Below are positions 1-14,358 of a stretch of 64,000 nt of DNA, piece after piece. This DNA is from Buttiauxella gaviniae (GTDB lineage Bacteria; Pseudomonadota; Gammaproteobacteria; Enterobacterales; Enterobacteriaceae): NCBI RefSeq assembly GCF_040786275.1, contig NZ_JBFMVT010000002.1, positions 2,170,001-2,234,000 on the forward strand, written 5' to 3'. Numbering within the stretch: the stretch's first letter is position 1; each line of letters opens with the position of its first letter. Both the position numbers and the translations under genes were made by a program. The notes beneath the pieces are model-generated. The model made no database searches. It had not been told where the DNA came from and saw only the letters and a list, made by a program, of their open reading frames with translations.

Positions 1-62
1 GGCTCCGTGCAGACTTGCGCGAGGCGGGTAGCAGCAATATTGGTATAAATTTGCAGCAGTAA
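1..62 (+). CDS. yjaG: YjaG, DUF416 family protein (C-terminal end only)
   Basis: Only the last 19 codons are inside the window, in frame from base 3 and ending in LREAGSSNIGINLQQ before TAA at 60-62. The identification rests on position (yjaG directly precedes hupA in E. coli and relatives) and on a tail resembling YjaG. YjaG is a small cytoplasmic protein of unknown function (DUF416). Too little sequence is present to say more. Confidence 0.7.
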   Translation, partial: LRADLREAGSSNIGINLQQ

Positions 63-248
63 GACAGCAAAACGTGACTTACAGTCCGAATTGTCACCCC
101 TGAAGGCTTCCAATTAGCCCCCCGTCTGGTCTACATTTGTGGGGCGAAAAAAAGTGGCTATCGGTGCGTGTATGCAGGAGAGTGCTTTTTTGGCATTTCC
201 GTCGCACTCGATGCTTAGCAAGCGATAAACACATTGTAAGGATAACTT

Positions 249-521
249 ATGAACAAGACTCAACTGATTGATGTAATTGCTGACAAGGCTGATCTGTCTA
301 AAGTACAGGCTAAAGCTGCTCTGGAATCTACTCTGGCTGCAATTACTGAGTCTCTGAAAGAAGGTGATGCTGTACAACTGGTTGGTTTCGGTACCTTCAA
401 GGTAAACCACCGTGCTGAGCGCACTGGCCGTAACCCACAGACCGGTAAAGAAATCAAAATCGCCGCAGCTAACGTGCCGGCATTTGTTTCTGGTAAAGCA
501 CTGAAAGACGCTGTTAAGTAA
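249..521 (+). CDS. hupA: DNA-binding protein HU-alpha
   Basis: This 90-residue protein is the alpha subunit of HU, the nucleoid protein that binds and bends DNA without sequence specificity as an HU-alpha/HU-beta dimer. It starts [18 protein letters not shown] and matches the E. coli HupA length and sequence almost residue for residue, including the DNA-gripping beta arm around residues 53-75 (motif RNPQTGKEI) with the Pro that intercalates into the minor groove. AAGGAT about 7 bases before the ATG is the ribosome site. Codon use is strongly biased to highly expressed codons, as expected for an abundant protein. The 186 bases between yjaG and hupA hold the promoter region; I could not assign one -10/-35 pair with confidence. 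Confidence 0.98.
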   Translation: MNKTQLIDVIADKADLSKVQAKAALESTLAAITESLKEGDAVQLVGFGTFKVNHRAERTGRNPQTGKEIKIAAANVPAFVSGKALKDAVK

Positions 522-529
522 GTTAACCA

Positions 530-1234
530 GTGTCAGTGAACAGTTTTAGCAGGGGGGCGTTTACGCCCCTTTTGTTTGCCTGGCGTCCTCTGGTTACGCT
601 TGCAAGCACAGCACTGCTAATCGCGTGCAGCAGTCATCCTCCTCTCCCTCCGTTTACGGCAAGCGGCTATATTGCCGATCAGGGCGTGGTGCGCATCTGG
701 CGCAAGGACAACAGTGATGACGAAAGCGTTCACATGCTCACGGTATTTAGTCCAATACGAACAGGGAAGACCACCACCAGTGATTACCGCTGGCAGGGGG
801 AGCAACTGCTTTCTATTGAAACGACAATTCAGAGTGAGCCGCCAGAAAGCGTAAAAGTTCGTTTTGACGATCATGGCGAATTGAGCTTTATGCAGCATGA
901 AGTGGACGGCCAAAAACAGCAGCTTTCCAACGATCAAATTGCTTTATACCAATATCAGGCAAGCCAGACCAAAGCGATCAGCGAAGCATTACGCATCGGG
1001 CGTGTTGTTTTGCGGCAAGGGCGCTGGCATAGCAATGGCACAGTGACGACCTGTGAAGGCGAGACATTCGAGCCGAAACTCGATAGCGTGTCGCTAAGTC
1101 ATATTACGAATCGTCAACGACACTCATCGATGGATGTCAGCATTGCCTGGCTTGAAGCGCCGGAAGGTTCGCAGCTTTTACTGGTCGCGAATCAGGACTT
1201 CTGTAGCTGGCAGCCGAAACCGGAAGACTTCTGA
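530..1234 (+). CDS. yjaH: YjaH, DUF1481 putative lipoprotein
   Basis: A 234-residue protein of unknown function that follows hupA by 8 bases and is probably cotranscribed with it, as in E. coli. The N-terminus has a hydrophobic stretch (about residues 20-32) ending in LIAC, with Cys33 as the likely lipidation site, so it is probably an envelope lipoprotein; the pre-lipobox segment is rather long. The rest matches the DUF1481 family. In E. coli K-12 the zinc-responsive zraP and zraSR genes lie downstream; here a REP pair and then purD follow. Confidence 0.85.
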   Translation: MSVNSFSRGAFTPLLFAWRPLVTLASTALLIACSSHPPLPPFTASGYIADQGVVRIWRKDNSDDESVHMLTVFSPIRTGKTTTSDYRWQGEQLLSIETTIQSEPPESVKVRFDDHGELSFMQHEVDGQKQQLSNDQIALYQYQASQTKAISEALRIGRVVLRQGRWHSNGTVTTCEGETFEPKLDSVSLSHITNRQRHSSMDVSIAWLEAPEGSQLLLVANQDFCSWQPKPEDF

Positions 1235-1249
1235 GATAAAATTCCTTGT

Positions 1250-1315
1250 GGGTCGGATAAGCGTTAACGCCAACCGACATAGCAGGTGGATAGCGCTGAT
1301 GCTTATCCGACCTGC
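1250..1315. repeat. REP pair (BIME) between convergent yjaH and purD
   Basis: Two imperfect palindromes in opposite orientation: GTCGGATAAGCG...CCGAC at 1252-1278 and GGTGGATAGCGC...TATCC at about 1285-1311. They lie between the converging ends of yjaH and purD, the usual setting for enterobacterial REP/BIME elements, which can stabilise mRNA 3' ends or bind gyrase and IHF. Confidence 0.75.
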
Positions 1316-1332
1316 CCTGTTAGCCGTTCCTG

Positions 1333-2625
1333 TTACTTTGCGTTTTCACGCTCAATGGCGCGATAGCCTATATCTGAGCGGCTAAAACTGCCCTCCCAGT
1401 GAATATCCTTCATCAACTCATAAGCCCGCTGTTGCGCTTGTGCGACGGTATCGCCCAGGGCGGTAACACACAGAACGCGTCCACCATTCGTCACGACCAT
1501 ATCGTCTTCACGCAGTTTCGTTCCGGCGTGGAACACTTTGCCGTCGGCAACTTCTTCCAGCGGCAGGCCGTGAATCACATCGCCATTACGGTAATCCGCA
1601 GGATACCCGCCCGCAGCCATAACGACGCCTAACGAAGGACGCTCGTCCCACTTCGACGTAGTCTTGTTGAGTTTACCGTCACAGGCGGCGAGACACAGCT
1701 CGACCAGATCGGATTGTAGGCGCAGCATAATCGGCTGAGTTTCCGGGTCGCCAAAGCGGCAGTTAAACTCGATAACCTTCGGGTTGCCTTGCTTGTCGAT
1801 CATCAGGCCGGCATACAGGAAACCAGTATAGATATTCCCTTCCGCCGCCATACCGCGCACGGTTGGCCAGATAACTAAATCCATCGCGCGCTGGTGGACT
1901 TCATCTGTGACAACCGGGGCAGGAGAGTAAGCACCCATACCGCCGGTATTCGGGCCGCTGTCGCCATCGCCGACGCGTTTGTGATCCTGGCTGGTAGCCA
2001 TCGGCAGAACGTTCTCGCCGTCGACCATCACGATGAAGCTGGCTTCTTCGCCGTCGAGGAACTCTTCCACTACGATGCGGTGCCCGGCATCGCCGAATGC
2101 GTTGCCCGCCAGCATATCGTTAACAGCGGCTTCCGCTTCTTCAAGCGACATCGCGACAATCACACCTTTACCGGCGGCCAGGCCGTCGGCCTTAATCACA
2201 ATCGGCGCGCCTTTTTCACGGACGTATGCCAGTGCAGGCTCTACTTCGGTGAAGTTCTGGTATTCAGCCGTTGGGATTTTATGGCGAGCCAGGAAATCTT
2301 TGGTGAAAGCTTTGGAACCTTCCAACTGGGCAGCCCCCTGAGTTGGTCCAAAGATTTTCAGGCCAGCGGCGCGAAACGCATCTACAACGCCAATCACCAG
2401 CGGTGCTTCCGGGCCAACAATCGTCAGATCGATTTTTTCATTTTGCGCAAAGCTGAGTAGGGCAGGAATATCCGTAGGGTTAATTGCTACATTCTGTAAA
2501 GCGGGTTCAAGAGCGGTCCCCGCGTTACCCGGCGCAACAAATACAGTACGGACTAACGGCGACTGCGACGCTTTCCAGGCAAGCGCATGTTCGCGCCCGC
2601 CATTACCAATCACTAATACTTTCAT
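1333..2625 (-). CDS. purD: phosphoribosylamine-glycine ligase (GAR synthetase)
   Basis: Second enzyme of de novo purine synthesis: it joins glycine to 5-phosphoribosylamine using ATP, giving glycinamide ribonucleotide. The 430 residues (E. coli 429) begin MKVLVIGNGGREHALAW, the N-terminal PurD domain with its GNGGREHA loop. The ATP-grasp domain follows, with VIKADGLAAGKGV near residue 145 and the signature FNCRFGDPETQ near residue 290, then the C-terminal barrel. It is the second gene of the purHD operon, 16 bases after purH, and shares the PurR-controlled promoter upstream of purH. Confidence 0.98.
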   Translation of the reverse strand: MKVLVIGNGGREHALAWKASQSPLVRTVFVAPGNAGTALEPALQNVAINPTDIPALLSFAQNEKIDLTIVGPEAPLVIGVVDAFRAAGLKIFGPTQGAAQLEGSKAFTKDFLARHKIPTAEYQNFTEVEPALAYVREKGAPIVIKADGLAAGKGVIVAMSLEEAEAAVNDMLAGNAFGDAGHRIVVEEFLDGEEASFIVMVDGENVLPMATSQDHKRVGDGDSGPNTGGMGAYSPAPVVTDEVHQRAMDLVIWPTVRGMAAEGNIYTGFLYAGLMIDKQGNPKVIEFNCRFGDPETQPIMLRLQSDLVELCLAACDGKLNKTTSKWDERPSLGVVMAAGGYPADYRNGDVIHGLPLEEVADGKVFHAGTKLREDDMVVTNGGRVLCVTALGDTVAQAQQRAYELMKDIHWEGSFSRSDIGYRAIERENAK

Positions 2626-2641
2626 ATACAGGTGCTCCGGA

Positions 2642-4231
2642 TTAATGGCGGAAGTGGCGCATGTCGGTGAAGATCATCGCGATCCCGTGCTCATCGGCTG
2701 CGGCGATCACTTCTTCGTCACGGATCGAACCACCCGGTTGGATAACACAACTCACGCCAACTGCTGCTGCTGCATCAATACCATCGCGGAATGGGAAGAA
2801 AGCATCGGACGCCATGGCGGAACCTTTCACTTCCAACCCTTCATCGCCTGCTTTGATACCGGCAATTTTAGCGGAGTAAACGCGGCTCATCTGACCGGCA
2901 CCTATGCCGATGGTCATATTATCGCGCGCGTAGACAATCGCGTTGGATTTAACAAACTTTGCCACTTTCCAGCAGAACAGGGCGTCACGCAGTTCCTGCT
3001 CGGAAGGCTGGCGTTTGCTAACAACGCGAAGATCGGCGGCTGTGACCATGCCCAGATCGCGATCTTGTACTAACAGCCCACCGTTCACACGTTTGAAGTC
3101 CAGACCTGAAACGCGCTGCTGCCACTGGCCGCAAATCAGAACACGGACGTTTTGTTTTGCTGCGGTGATCTTCAATGCTTCTTCGCTAGCCGAAGGGGCA
3201 ATAATAACTTCGACAAACTGGCGAGAGATAATCGCCTGCGCGGTTTCGGCATCCAGTTCGCGGTTGAAAGCGATGATGCCGCCGAATGCAGAGGTTGGGT
3301 CGGTTTTATAAGCGCGGTCGTAGGCATCTAATAAGGAATCACTGACTGCCACACCGCAAGGATTGGCGTGCTTCACGATAACGCAAGCTGGCTCGCTGAA
3401 CTCTTTCACGCATTCCAGCGCGGCGTCGGTATCCGCAATGTTGTTATAAGAAAGCGCTTTACCCTGAACTTGCGTTGCGGTGGCAACGGATGCTTCCTTA
3501 ATTTCTTCTTCTATATAGAAGGCCGCTTGTTGGTGGCTGTTTTCGCCATAACGCATATCCTGTTTCTTAATGAAGTTCAGGTTCAGCGTGCGAGGGAAGC
3601 GGCCAGAAGGATCTTTACTTTCGCCATGATAAGCCGGAACCAGGCTGCCGAAGTAGTTGGCGATCATGCTGTCGTAAGCGGCGGTGTGCTCGAAAGCTTT
3701 AATAGCGAGATCGAAACGGGTTTCTAACGTGAGGGAACCTTCGTTGCTATCCAGCTCGTTGATAATCGCTTCGTAGTCACTGCTCTTAACCACGATGGCC
3801 ACGTCTTTATGATTCTTCGCTGCGGAGCGAACCATTGTTGGACCGCCAATATCAATATTCTCTACCGCATCTTCCAGAGAGCAGCCTTCGCGTGCAACGG
3901 TTTGGGCAAATGGGTAAAGGTTGACGACAACCATATCAATAGGGGAGATGGCGTGTTCTGCCATGATGGCATCGTCCTGGCCGCGACGGCCCAGAATGCC
4001 GCCGTGAACTTTTGGATGCAGAGTTTTGACGCGTCCATCCATCATCTCCGGGAAACCGGTGTAGTCAGAGACTTCGGTTACCGGCAGGCCAGCTTCAGCC
4101 AACAGACGAGCGGTTCCGCCTGTAGAAAGCAGCTCTACACCACGTTGGGAGAGTGCCTGGGCGAATTCGACGATACCGGCTTTGTCAGAAACACTGAGCA
4201 GAGCGCGGCGTACAGGACGACGTTGTTGCAT
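2642..4231 (-). CDS. purH: bifunctional AICAR transformylase / IMP cyclohydrolase
   Basis: Catalyses the last two steps of IMP synthesis: formylation of AICAR by 10-formyl-THF, then ring closure of FAICAR. The 529 residues equal the E. coli length. The N-terminal MGS-like cyclohydrolase domain (about 1-200) has [11 protein letters not shown] and [13 protein letters not shown]. The C-terminal transformylase domain includes [12 protein letters not shown], the catalytic KHANPCG motif near residue 265 and [10 protein letters not shown]. It is first in the purHD operon. Its leader carries two hairpins and a PurR operator, described separately. Confidence 0.98.
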   Translation of the reverse strand: MQQRRPVRRALLSVSDKAGIVEFAQALSQRGVELLSTGGTARLLAEAGLPVTEVSDYTGFPEMMDGRVKTLHPKVHGGILGRRGQDDAIMAEHAISPIDMVVVNLYPFAQTVAREGCSLEDAVENIDIGGPTMVRSAAKNHKDVAIVVKSSDYEAIINELDSNEGSLTLETRFDLAIKAFEHTAAYDSMIANYFGSLVPAYHGESKDPSGRFPRTLNLNFIKKQDMRYGENSHQQAAFYIEEEIKEASVATATQVQGKALSYNNIADTDAALECVKEFSEPACVIVKHANPCGVAVSDSLLDAYDRAYKTDPTSAFGGIIAFNRELDAETAQAIISRQFVEVIIAPSASEEALKITAAKQNVRVLICGQWQQRVSGLDFKRVNGGLLVQDRDLGMVTAADLRVVSKRQPSEQELRDALFCWKVAKFVKSNAIVYARDNMTIGIGAGQMSRVYSAKIAGIKAGDEGLEVKGSAMASDAFFPFRDGIDAAAAVGVSCVIQPGGSIRDEEVIAAADEHGIAMIFTDMRHFRH

Positions 4232-4267
4232 GGTTTGATCCCTTAGCTTTGGTTCGCATATAGAAGA

Positions 4268-4326
4268 GCGTTAGCTGAATTTTAGTTATTTTCCCTAAAA
4301 CTCAGCTAACGCCCCAAAACGGGGCG
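4268..4326 (-). promoter_or_regulatory. two adjacent hairpins in the purH leader
   Basis: Upstream of purH the sequence holds an 18-base inverted repeat with a single mismatch (4268-4285 against 4295-4312, 9-base loop) and, directly abutting it on the purH-upstream side, CGCCCC/GGGGCG (4310-4315 against 4321-4326). Both would be transcribed in the purH leader, since the PurR operator lies further upstream. No U-run follows either stem, so neither looks like a plain intrinsic terminator. They share bases 4310-4312, so the full stems cannot both form. Function unknown. Confidence 0.6.
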
Positions 4327-4350
4327 TCAATTTATTGCGGGTGCATTGTA

Positions 4351-4366
4351 GCGAAAACGTTTGCGT
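4351..4366 (-). promoter_or_regulatory. PurR operator of purHD
   Basis: Read on the purH strand the site is ACGCAAACGTTTTCGC, differing from the PurR consensus ACGCAAACGTTTTCGT only in the last base. PurR with hypoxanthine or guanine bound represses purine synthesis operons, purHD among them, so the position about 120 bases before the purH start fits. Confidence 0.9.
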
Positions 4367-4483
4367 CACGCTCGCAAAATTTGGGGCTTCATCACGATTG
4401 TGGATAACTGTGTGCGCAACTGCGTATAAGGCGGGGTTTTGCTGTGGAATGCAGCAGTCAGTCAGATTCGTGCAAATTTAGGG

Positions 4484-4511
4484 TTGCGGCCCCGGCAGAA
4501 CTCCCTATAAT
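4484..4511 (+). promoter_or_regulatory. rrn promoter P1
   Basis: TTGCGG (4484-4489), a 16-base spacer and TATAAT (4506-4511), followed by the GC-rich discriminator GCGCC, as in E. coli rrn P1 promoters controlled by ppGpp/DksA, Fis and the initiating nucleotide. AT-rich UP/Fis-binding sequence would lie just upstream. Confidence 0.9.
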
Positions 4512-4592
4512 GCGCCTCCATCGACACGGAACATGTGAACAACATCACAGAGTAACGGCGGCGATGAGAGTCAAATATCCTGAAATTAAGGG

Positions 4593-4620
4593 TTGACTCT
4601 GAAAGAGGAAAGCGTAATAT
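4593..4620 (+). promoter_or_regulatory. rrn promoter P2
   Basis: TTGACT (4593-4598), 16-base spacer and TAATAT (4615-4620), about 110 bases after P1, matching the layout and sequence of E. coli rrn P2. Confidence 0.85.
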
Positions 4621-4659
4621 ACGCCACCTCGAGTTAGCAAGCGAAAGCGCGTAACTCAC

Positions 4660-4672
4660 TGCTCTTTAACAA
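4660..4672 (+). promoter_or_regulatory. rrn leader boxA antitermination site
   Basis: TGCTCTTTAACAA is the boxA element bound by NusB-NusE to assemble the rRNA antitermination complex. Sequence between it and the 16S start contains the pairing partner for RNase III processing of 16S. A second boxA-like copy, TGCTCTTTAAAAA, lies in the 16S-23S spacer at 6619-6631. Confidence 0.85.
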
Positions 4673-4841
4673 TTTATCAGACAATCTGTGTGGGCACTCG
4701 CAGGATTGATATCTCAGATACCTCCGGGTATCAAAAAAATATCAAGTCTTGAAGAGTGACCAAGCAGTAATTCATTTAGTTGAATTATTACGAAAGTTAA
4801 TTTTTGAGCACCGCTTACTCATTGTAAGCAAATCAAGCTTT

Positions 4842-6383
<1,542 letters not shown>

Positions 6384-6469
6384 CCTGAAAGATACGAACT
6401 TGCGTAGTGCTCACACAGATTGTCTGATAGATGTAAAGAAGCAAGGCGTCTTGCGAGTGAGACTTCAGT

Positions 6470-6545
6470 GTCCCCTTCGTCTAGAGGCCCAGGACACCGC
6501 CCTTTCACGGCGGTAACAGGGGTTCGAATCCCCTAGGGGACGCCA
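6470..6545 (+). tRNA. gltV: tRNA-Glu (UUC)
   Basis: A 76-nt tRNA in the 16S-23S spacer, GTCCCC acceptor to GGGGAC plus encoded GCCA, anticodon TTC at 6504-6506 and T-loop GGTTCGAATCC. A single spacer tRNA-Glu is the arrangement of E. coli rrnB, rrnC, rrnE and rrnG. Position between purH and metA corresponds to rrnE, so gltV is the symbol by synteny. Confidence 0.96.
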
Positions 6546-6763
6546 CTTGCTGGTTTGTGAGTGAAAGTCGCCGACCTCAATATCTCAAAACTGACTTAGC
6601 AGTCACGTTTGAGATATTTGCTCTTTAAAAATCCGGAACAAGCTGAAAATTGAAACGACACACTGTTTCCTTTCTCCGTAATAAGAAAGGAAGTGAGGTG
6701 TGTTCGAGTCTCTCAAATTTTCACGACACCGATTGTGTCTCACGAGACACCTTCGGGTTGTGA

Positions 6764-9671
<2,908 letters not shown>

Positions 9672-9778
9672 ACAACACCGAAGGTGTTTTGGTGAGAGAG
9701 ATTTGATTTTAATTTTCAGCTGAATTCCGGATTTAGGTTAACGGTCACCCGGGAGGTGACGGTTAATGAAACAGAATA

Positions 9779-9898
9779 TGCCTGGCGGCACTAGCGCGGT
9801 GGTCCCACCTGACCCCATGCCGAACTCAGAAGTGAAACGCCGTAGCGCCGATGGTAGTGTGGGGTCTCCCCATGCGAGAGTAGGGAACTGCCAGGCTC
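9779..9898 (+). rRNA. rrf: 5S ribosomal RNA
   Basis: 120 nt from TGCCTGGCGGC to the pairing GCCAGGC end, nearly identical to E. coli 5S, 107 bases after the 23S end. Only one 5S copy is present and no distal tRNA follows. Confidence 0.97.
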
Positions 9899-9910
9899 CA
9901 ATCAAGTAAG

Positions 9911-9939
9911 AAGCCCTGCACTGACGTGCAGGGCTTTTT
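9911..9939 (+). terminator. intrinsic terminator of the rrn operon
   Basis: Perfect 9-bp stem AGCCCTGCA/TGCAGGGCT with a 6-base loop, followed by a T tract, 12 bases after 5S. Confidence 0.95.
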
Positions 9940-10043
9940 GCCGTCTGCGGTTTATGGAAATTCACTTCCTACCCTCATGATAATCCTCTGTAAATACCGC
10001 CTATCTCTAGAGTAATCCACTACAGCTAAAAACCGTTTTTAAG

Positions 10044-10056
10044 TGAAACATTTTCA
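10044..10056 (+). promoter_or_regulatory. MetR binding site upstream of metA
   Basis: TGAAACATTTTCA matches the MetR consensus TGAA-N5-TTCA exactly. MetR with homocysteine activates several met genes including metA in E. coli. The site lies about 100 bases before the start codon, upstream of the MetJ boxes. Confidence 0.75.
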
Positions 10057-10102
10057 ACTATCTTATGATTACTCGACATTTGACAAGCGGCGAGTTATCT
10101 TC

Positions 10103-10134
10103 AGCTATCTGGATGTCTAAACGTTTAAACGTAT
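10103..10134 (+). promoter_or_regulatory. tandem MetJ boxes of metA
   Basis: Four contiguous 8-bp units, AGCTATCT GGATGTCT AAACGTTT AAACGTAT, resemble the met-box AGACGTCT. MetJ dimers with S-adenosylmethionine bind tandem boxes cooperatively and repress metA. The array ends 19 bases before the start codon, overlapping the likely transcription start. Confidence 0.85.
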
Positions 10135-10153
10135 GCTGTGAGGATATAAGGTT

Positions 10154-11083
10154 ATGCCAATTCGGGTGCAGGATGAGTTACCAGCCGTCAATTTCCTACG
10201 GGATGAGAATGTCTTTGTTATGACCTCATCGCGCGCAAGCAATCAGGAGATCCGTCCGCTAAAGGTGCTCATACTTAATCTGATGCCGAAAAAGATCGAG
10301 ACGGAAAACCAGTTTTTACGTCTGCTTTCTAACTCTCCTCTACAGGTTGACGTTCAATTATTGCGCATTGATTCACGTGAATCCCGCAATACACCCACTG
10401 AGCACCTCAATAACTTCTACTGCAATTTCGACGATATTCAGGATGAAAATTTTGATGGGTTGATCGTGACGGGTGCTCCATTGGGCCTGGTGGAATTTAA
10501 CGACGTGGCTTACTGGCCGCAGATCGAACAAGTTATCCATTGGGCGAAAGATCACGTCACCTCTACGCTCTTTGTCTGTTGGGCTGTACAGGCTGCGCTG
10601 AATATTCTCTACGGTATCCCTAAACAAACGCGTAAAGAGAAGCTATCTGGAGTCTATGAGCATAAACTCACTTACCCGCATGCTCTGCTGACACGCGGTT
10701 TTGATGACACCTTCCTCGCTCCTCACTCTCGTTATGCAGATTTCCCGGCCTCTTTGATTCGTGACTACACCGATCTGGAAGTTCTGGCCGAGTCAGAAGA
10801 AGGGGATGCCTACCTTTTCGGCAGCAAAGATAAGCGTATTGCCTTTGTTACCGGGCATCCGGAGTATGATGCGCACACGCTTTCTGGCGAGTTTTTCCGA
10901 GATGTGGAAGCCGGCCTCAATCCTGATGTCCCATATAATTATTTCCCGAATAACGATCCGCAGAAGAAACCGCATGCGACATGGCGTAGCCATGGGAATT
11001 TGCTATTCACCAACTGGCTGAACTACTACGTTTACCAGATCACCCCATTCGATCTGCGTCATATGAATCCCACTCTCGACTAA
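10154..11083 (+). CDS. metA: homoserine O-succinyltransferase
   Basis: First committed enzyme of methionine synthesis: transfers succinyl from succinyl-CoA to homoserine. The 309 residues match the E. coli length. The class-I glutamine-amidotransferase-like fold is recognisable, with nucleophile Cys142 in [11 protein letters not shown] and His235/Glu237 in FVTGHPEYD. It is a single-gene unit between rrn and aceB with MetR and MetJ sites upstream and a terminator downstream. Confidence 0.98.
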   Translation: MPIRVQDELPAVNFLRDENVFVMTSSRASNQEIRPLKVLILNLMPKKIETENQFLRLLSNSPLQVDVQLLRIDSRESRNTPTEHLNNFYCNFDDIQDENFDGLIVTGAPLGLVEFNDVAYWPQIEQVIHWAKDHVTSTLFVCWAVQAALNILYGIPKQTRKEKLSGVYEHKLTYPHALLTRGFDDTFLAPHSRYADFPASLIRDYTDLEVLAESEEGDAYLFGSKDKRIAFVTGHPEYDAHTLSGEFFRDVEAGLNPDVPYNYFPNNDPQKKPHATWRSHGNLLFTNWLNYYVYQITPFDLRHMNPTLD

Positions 11084-11113
11084 GCGTTTCAGCATCCCGC
11101 CAGCTATACGATC

Positions 11114-11140
11114 AAGGCACCTCAAGGTGCCTTTTTTCTT
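11114..11140 (+). terminator. intrinsic terminator of metA
   Basis: AAGGCACCT, short loop, AGGTGCCTT and then a T-rich run, 30 bases after the metA stop. Confidence 0.9.
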
Positions 11141-11218
11141 TTCTAAAAACACATTCCCTTCGTAATAAAAATTTAACTCTAGTAATATCAAAAAGATGAA
11201 TGATTTTAAAAACAAAAA

Positions 11219-11233
11219 TGGAAATTGTTTTTG
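11219..11233 (+). promoter_or_regulatory. IclR operator upstream of aceB
   Basis: TGGAAATTGTTTTTG and the A/T-rich bases after it correspond closely to the IclR-protected sequence of the E. coli aceBAK promoter. IclR represses the operon in the absence of acetate or fatty acids. It lies about 110 bases before aceB. Confidence 0.75.
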
Positions 11234-11339
11234 ATTTTAAAAAATCATGCAGTAGTCTTAATTCTGTTGAGCGAAAACCAGACACTGGACGTACCAGATC
11301 TATTTGCTCGAGACAGGATGAGACATGGGGATAAATCCA

Positions 11340-12938
11340 ATGACACAACAGACAGTTAGCGCAGAGTTGGCCTTTAGCCAACCGTTCGGCGAACAAGAGA
11401 GACAGATCCTGACGCCTGATGCAGTTGAATTTCTGAGTGAGCTTGTGACGCGTTTTACGCCACAACGTAATAAATTGCTGGCAGCACGCACTGCCCAGCA
11501 GGCAGAAATTGACGCGGGCACACTTCCAGACTTTATTTCGGAAACCAGTTCCATTCGTGAATCTGAGTGGGCAATTCGCGGAATACCTGCCGATTTACTG
11601 GACCGATGCGTTGAGATCACCGGGCCGGTTGAACGTAAGATGGTGATCAACGCGCTGAATGCTAACGTCAAAGTATTCATGGCTGATTTCGAAGATTCTC
11701 TGGCCCCGAGCTGGAGTAAAGTTATCGACGGGCAGATCAACCTGCGTGATGCTATCAATGGCACCATCAGTTGGACTAACGAAGCGGGAAAAATTTACCA
11801 GTTGAAGCCCGACCCTGCGGTGCTGGTTTGTCGTGTTCGTGGTCTGCACTTGCCGGAAAAACACGTTACCTGGCGCGATGAGCCGATCCCTGGCAGTCTA
11901 TTTGATTTCGCGCTCTATTTCTTCCACAACGTCGATACTCTGCTGGCAAAAGGCAGCGGCCCCTATTTCTATCTGCCAAAAACGCAATCCTGGCAGGAAG
12001 CGGCCTGGTGGAGCGAAGTCTTCAGCTTTACCGAAGATCATTTTTCCCTGCCACGTGGCACCATTAAAGCGACGTTGCTGATTGAAACGCTACCAGCCGT
12101 ATTCCAGATGGACGAGATCCTGCATGCACTACGCGATCACATCGTTGGGCTGAACTGTGGCCGCTGGGACTATATTTTTAGCTACATCAAAACCCTCAAG
12201 AATCATCCAGATCGCGTTTTGCCCGACAGACAGTCCGTTACGATGGATATGCCTTTCCTGAACGCTTATTCACGCCTGCTAATTAAAACTTGTCACCGTC
12301 GCGGGGCTTTTGCCATGGGCGGCATGGCGGCATTTATCCCCAGTAAAGACAGTCAACGCAATGACTGGGTGTTAAACAAAGTCAAAGCAGATAAACAAAT
12401 GGAAGCCACCAACGGTCACGATGGCACATGGATTGCGCATCCAGGCCTTGCTGACACAGTAATGGAAGTCTTTACCAAAGCATTAGGTAACGATAAAAAC
12501 CAGCTTCATGTTTTGCGTACAGAAGATGCTCCGATTACTGCAAAACAGTTGCTGGAAGCGTGTCCAGGCGAGCGAACAGAAGCGGGTATGCGCGCCAATA
12601 TCCGCGTTGCGGTGCAGTACATCGAAGCCTGGATCTCAGGCAATGGTTGCGTGCCGATTTATGGGCTAATGGAAGATGCTGCCACTGCGGAAATCTCGCG
12701 AACTTCAATCTGGCAGTGGATTCATCATGAAAAAACGTTGAGTAACGGCGAAACGGTCACCAAAGCATTGTTCCGCCAGATGCTGGCCGAAGAGATGTTC
12801 ATTATTCAGGAAGAGTTAGGTGACAAGCGTTTCAGCCAGGGGCGCTTTGATGAAGCGGCCCGCCTGATGGAGCAAATCACCACCTCTGATACGTTAATCG
12901 ACTTCCTTACGCTGCCGGGCTACCGCCTGCTCGCTTAA
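11340..12938 (+). CDS. aceB: malate synthase A
   Basis: Second glyoxylate-bypass enzyme: condenses glyoxylate with acetyl-CoA to malate. From the ATG at 11340 ([12 protein letters not shown]) it has 532 residues against 533 in E. coli. An ATG 15 bases upstream is also in frame, but the start used by relatives and the GGGGAT about 8 bases before 11340 favour the shorter form. Conserved motifs include [14 protein letters not shown] near residue 105 and [16 protein letters not shown] near 270. First gene of aceBAK, 34 bases before aceA. Confidence 0.97.
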   Translation: MTQQTVSAELAFSQPFGEQERQILTPDAVEFLSELVTRFTPQRNKLLAARTAQQAEIDAGTLPDFISETSSIRESEWAIRGIPADLLDRCVEITGPVERKMVINALNANVKVFMADFEDSLAPSWSKVIDGQINLRDAINGTISWTNEAGKIYQLKPDPAVLVCRVRGLHLPEKHVTWRDEPIPGSLFDFALYFFHNVDTLLAKGSGPYFYLPKTQSWQEAAWWSEVFSFTEDHFSLPRGTIKATLLIETLPAVFQMDEILHALRDHIVGLNCGRWDYIFSYIKTLKNHPDRVLPDRQSVTMDMPFLNAYSRLLIKTCHRRGAFAMGGMAAFIPSKDSQRNDWVLNKVKADKQMEATNGHDGTWIAHPGLADTVMEVFTKALGNDKNQLHVLRTEDAPITAKQLLEACPGERTEAGMRANIRVAVQYIEAWISGNGCVPIYGLMEDAATAEISRTSIWQWIHHEKTLSNGETVTKALFRQMLAEEMFIIQEELGDKRFSQGRFDEAARLMEQITTSDTLIDFLTLPGYRLLA

Positions 12939-12972
12939 ACCCTACTTAAATAAAAATAAAGGAGCATCTGCC

Positions 12973-14283
12973 ATGACTAAAACCTCACGCAACCAACAAA
13001 TCGAACAATTACAGCAAGACTGGACGCAACCACGCTGGGAAGGCATCAAGCGCCCGTATAGCGCAGAAGAAGTGGTTAAACTGCGCGGTTCGGTAAACCC
13101 GGAGTGTACGCTGGCGCAAAACGGCGCGGCGAGAATGTGGCGCCTGCTGCATGGTGAATCGAAAAAAGGTTATATCAATAGTCTCGGTGCGTTAACCGGT
13201 GGGCAGGCGTTGCAACAGGCAAAAGCGGGTATCGAGGCCATTTATCTTTCAGGTTGGCAGGTGGCGGCGGATGCTAACCTGGCTTCCAGCATGTACCCGG
13301 ATCAGTCGCTCTATCCAGCAAACTCTGTACCCGCGGTGGTTGATCGGATCAACAACACTTTCCGTCGCGCCGATCAGATCCAGTGGGCGTCGAACATTGA
13401 GGAGGGCGATCCGCGCTATGTCGATTACTACCTGCCGATCGTGGCAGATGCCGAAGCCGGTTTTGGCGGCGTATTAAATGCCTTTGAGCTGATGAAGTCG
13501 ATGATCCAGGCTGGTGCGGCAGCGGTGCACTTTGAAGATCAGCTCGCATCAGTCAAGAAGTGCGGCCATATGGGCGGCAAAGTGCTGGTTCCTACTCAGG
13601 AAGCGATTCAGAAATTGGTCGCGGCACGTCTTGCCGCAGATGTGATGGGCGTTCCAACATTGTTGATTGCCCGTACCGATGCCGATGCCGCCGATTTAAT
13701 CACTTCAGATTGTGATGAGTATGACCGCGAGTTTATTACGGGCGAACGTACGCAAGAAGGTTTCTACCGCACCCGTGCAGGCATTGAACAGGCTATCAGC
13801 CGTGGCCTTGCTTACGCCCCTTACGCCGATTTGGTGTGGTGTGAAACCTCGAAGCCAGATCTCGAGCAGGCGCGTCGCTTTGCTGACGCCATTCACGCCC
13901 GTTTCCCAGGAAAACTGCTGGCTTATAACTGCTCGCCGTCCTTTAACTGGAAGAAAAACCTCGACGACAAAACCATTGCTTCGTTCCAGGAGGCGCTGTC
14001 AGCAATGGGTTACAAATATCAGTTTATTACGCTGGCGGGCATTCACAGCATGTGGTTCAACATGTTCGATCTGGCGCACGCCTATGCGCAGGGAGAAGGG
14101 ATGCGACATTACGTTGAAAAAGTGCAGCAGCCAGAATTTGCCGCAGCGCCCGAAGGTTACACCTTCGTATCCCATCAGCAGGAAGTGGGAACCGGCTATT
14201 TCGACCGTGTGACGACGATTATTCAGGGCGGCGCTTCGTCTGTTACCGCATTGACTGGGTCAACGGAAGAAGAGCAATTCTAA
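12973..14283 (+). CDS. aceA: isocitrate lyase
   Basis: Cleaves isocitrate to glyoxylate and succinate, bypassing the decarboxylating steps of the TCA cycle. It has 436 residues (E. coli 434). The catalytic signature KKCGHMGGK places the active Cys at residue 197, and the metal-binding [10 protein letters not shown] lies near 158. A clear AAAGGAGC ribosome site precedes the ATG. Confidence 0.98.
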   Translation: MTKTSRNQQIEQLQQDWTQPRWEGIKRPYSAEEVVKLRGSVNPECTLAQNGAARMWRLLHGESKKGYINSLGALTGGQALQQAKAGIEAIYLSGWQVAADANLASSMYPDQSLYPANSVPAVVDRINNTFRRADQIQWASNIEEGDPRYVDYYLPIVADAEAGFGGVLNAFELMKSMIQAGAAAVHFEDQLASVKKCGHMGGKVLVPTQEAIQKLVAARLAADVMGVPTLLIARTDADAADLITSDCDEYDREFITGERTQEGFYRTRAGIEQAISRGLAYAPYADLVWCETSKPDLEQARRFADAIHARFPGKLLAYNCSPSFNWKKNLDDKTIASFQEALSAMGYKYQFITLAGIHSMWFNMFDLAHAYAQGEGMRHYVEKVQQPEFAAAPEGYTFVSHQQEVGTGYFDRVTTIIQGGASSVTALTGSTEEEQF

Positions 14284-14300
14284 AAACGTACTCGATCAGT

Positions 14301-14344
14301 GCCCGCTCCATGAAGGAGGGGGCCAGGGTGAGGGCGTAAGCCCT
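14301..14344 (+). repeat. hairpins in the aceA-aceK intergenic gap
   Basis: GCCCGCTCC with GGAGGGGGC, then the tight stem AGGGC-GTAA-GCCCT at 14331-14344, ending about 15 bases before aceK. In E. coli, REP-type hairpins in the same gap are linked to the large drop in aceK expression relative to aceA; these may act the same way, which is inference. Confidence 0.55.
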
Positions 14345-14358
14345 TTACGGAGAAACCC

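Noticed and set aside
6384-6763. tRNA-Ile/tRNA-Ala pair in the rrn spacer
   Set aside because: Only a single tRNA-Glu is present; the rest of the spacer holds boxA and processing stems.
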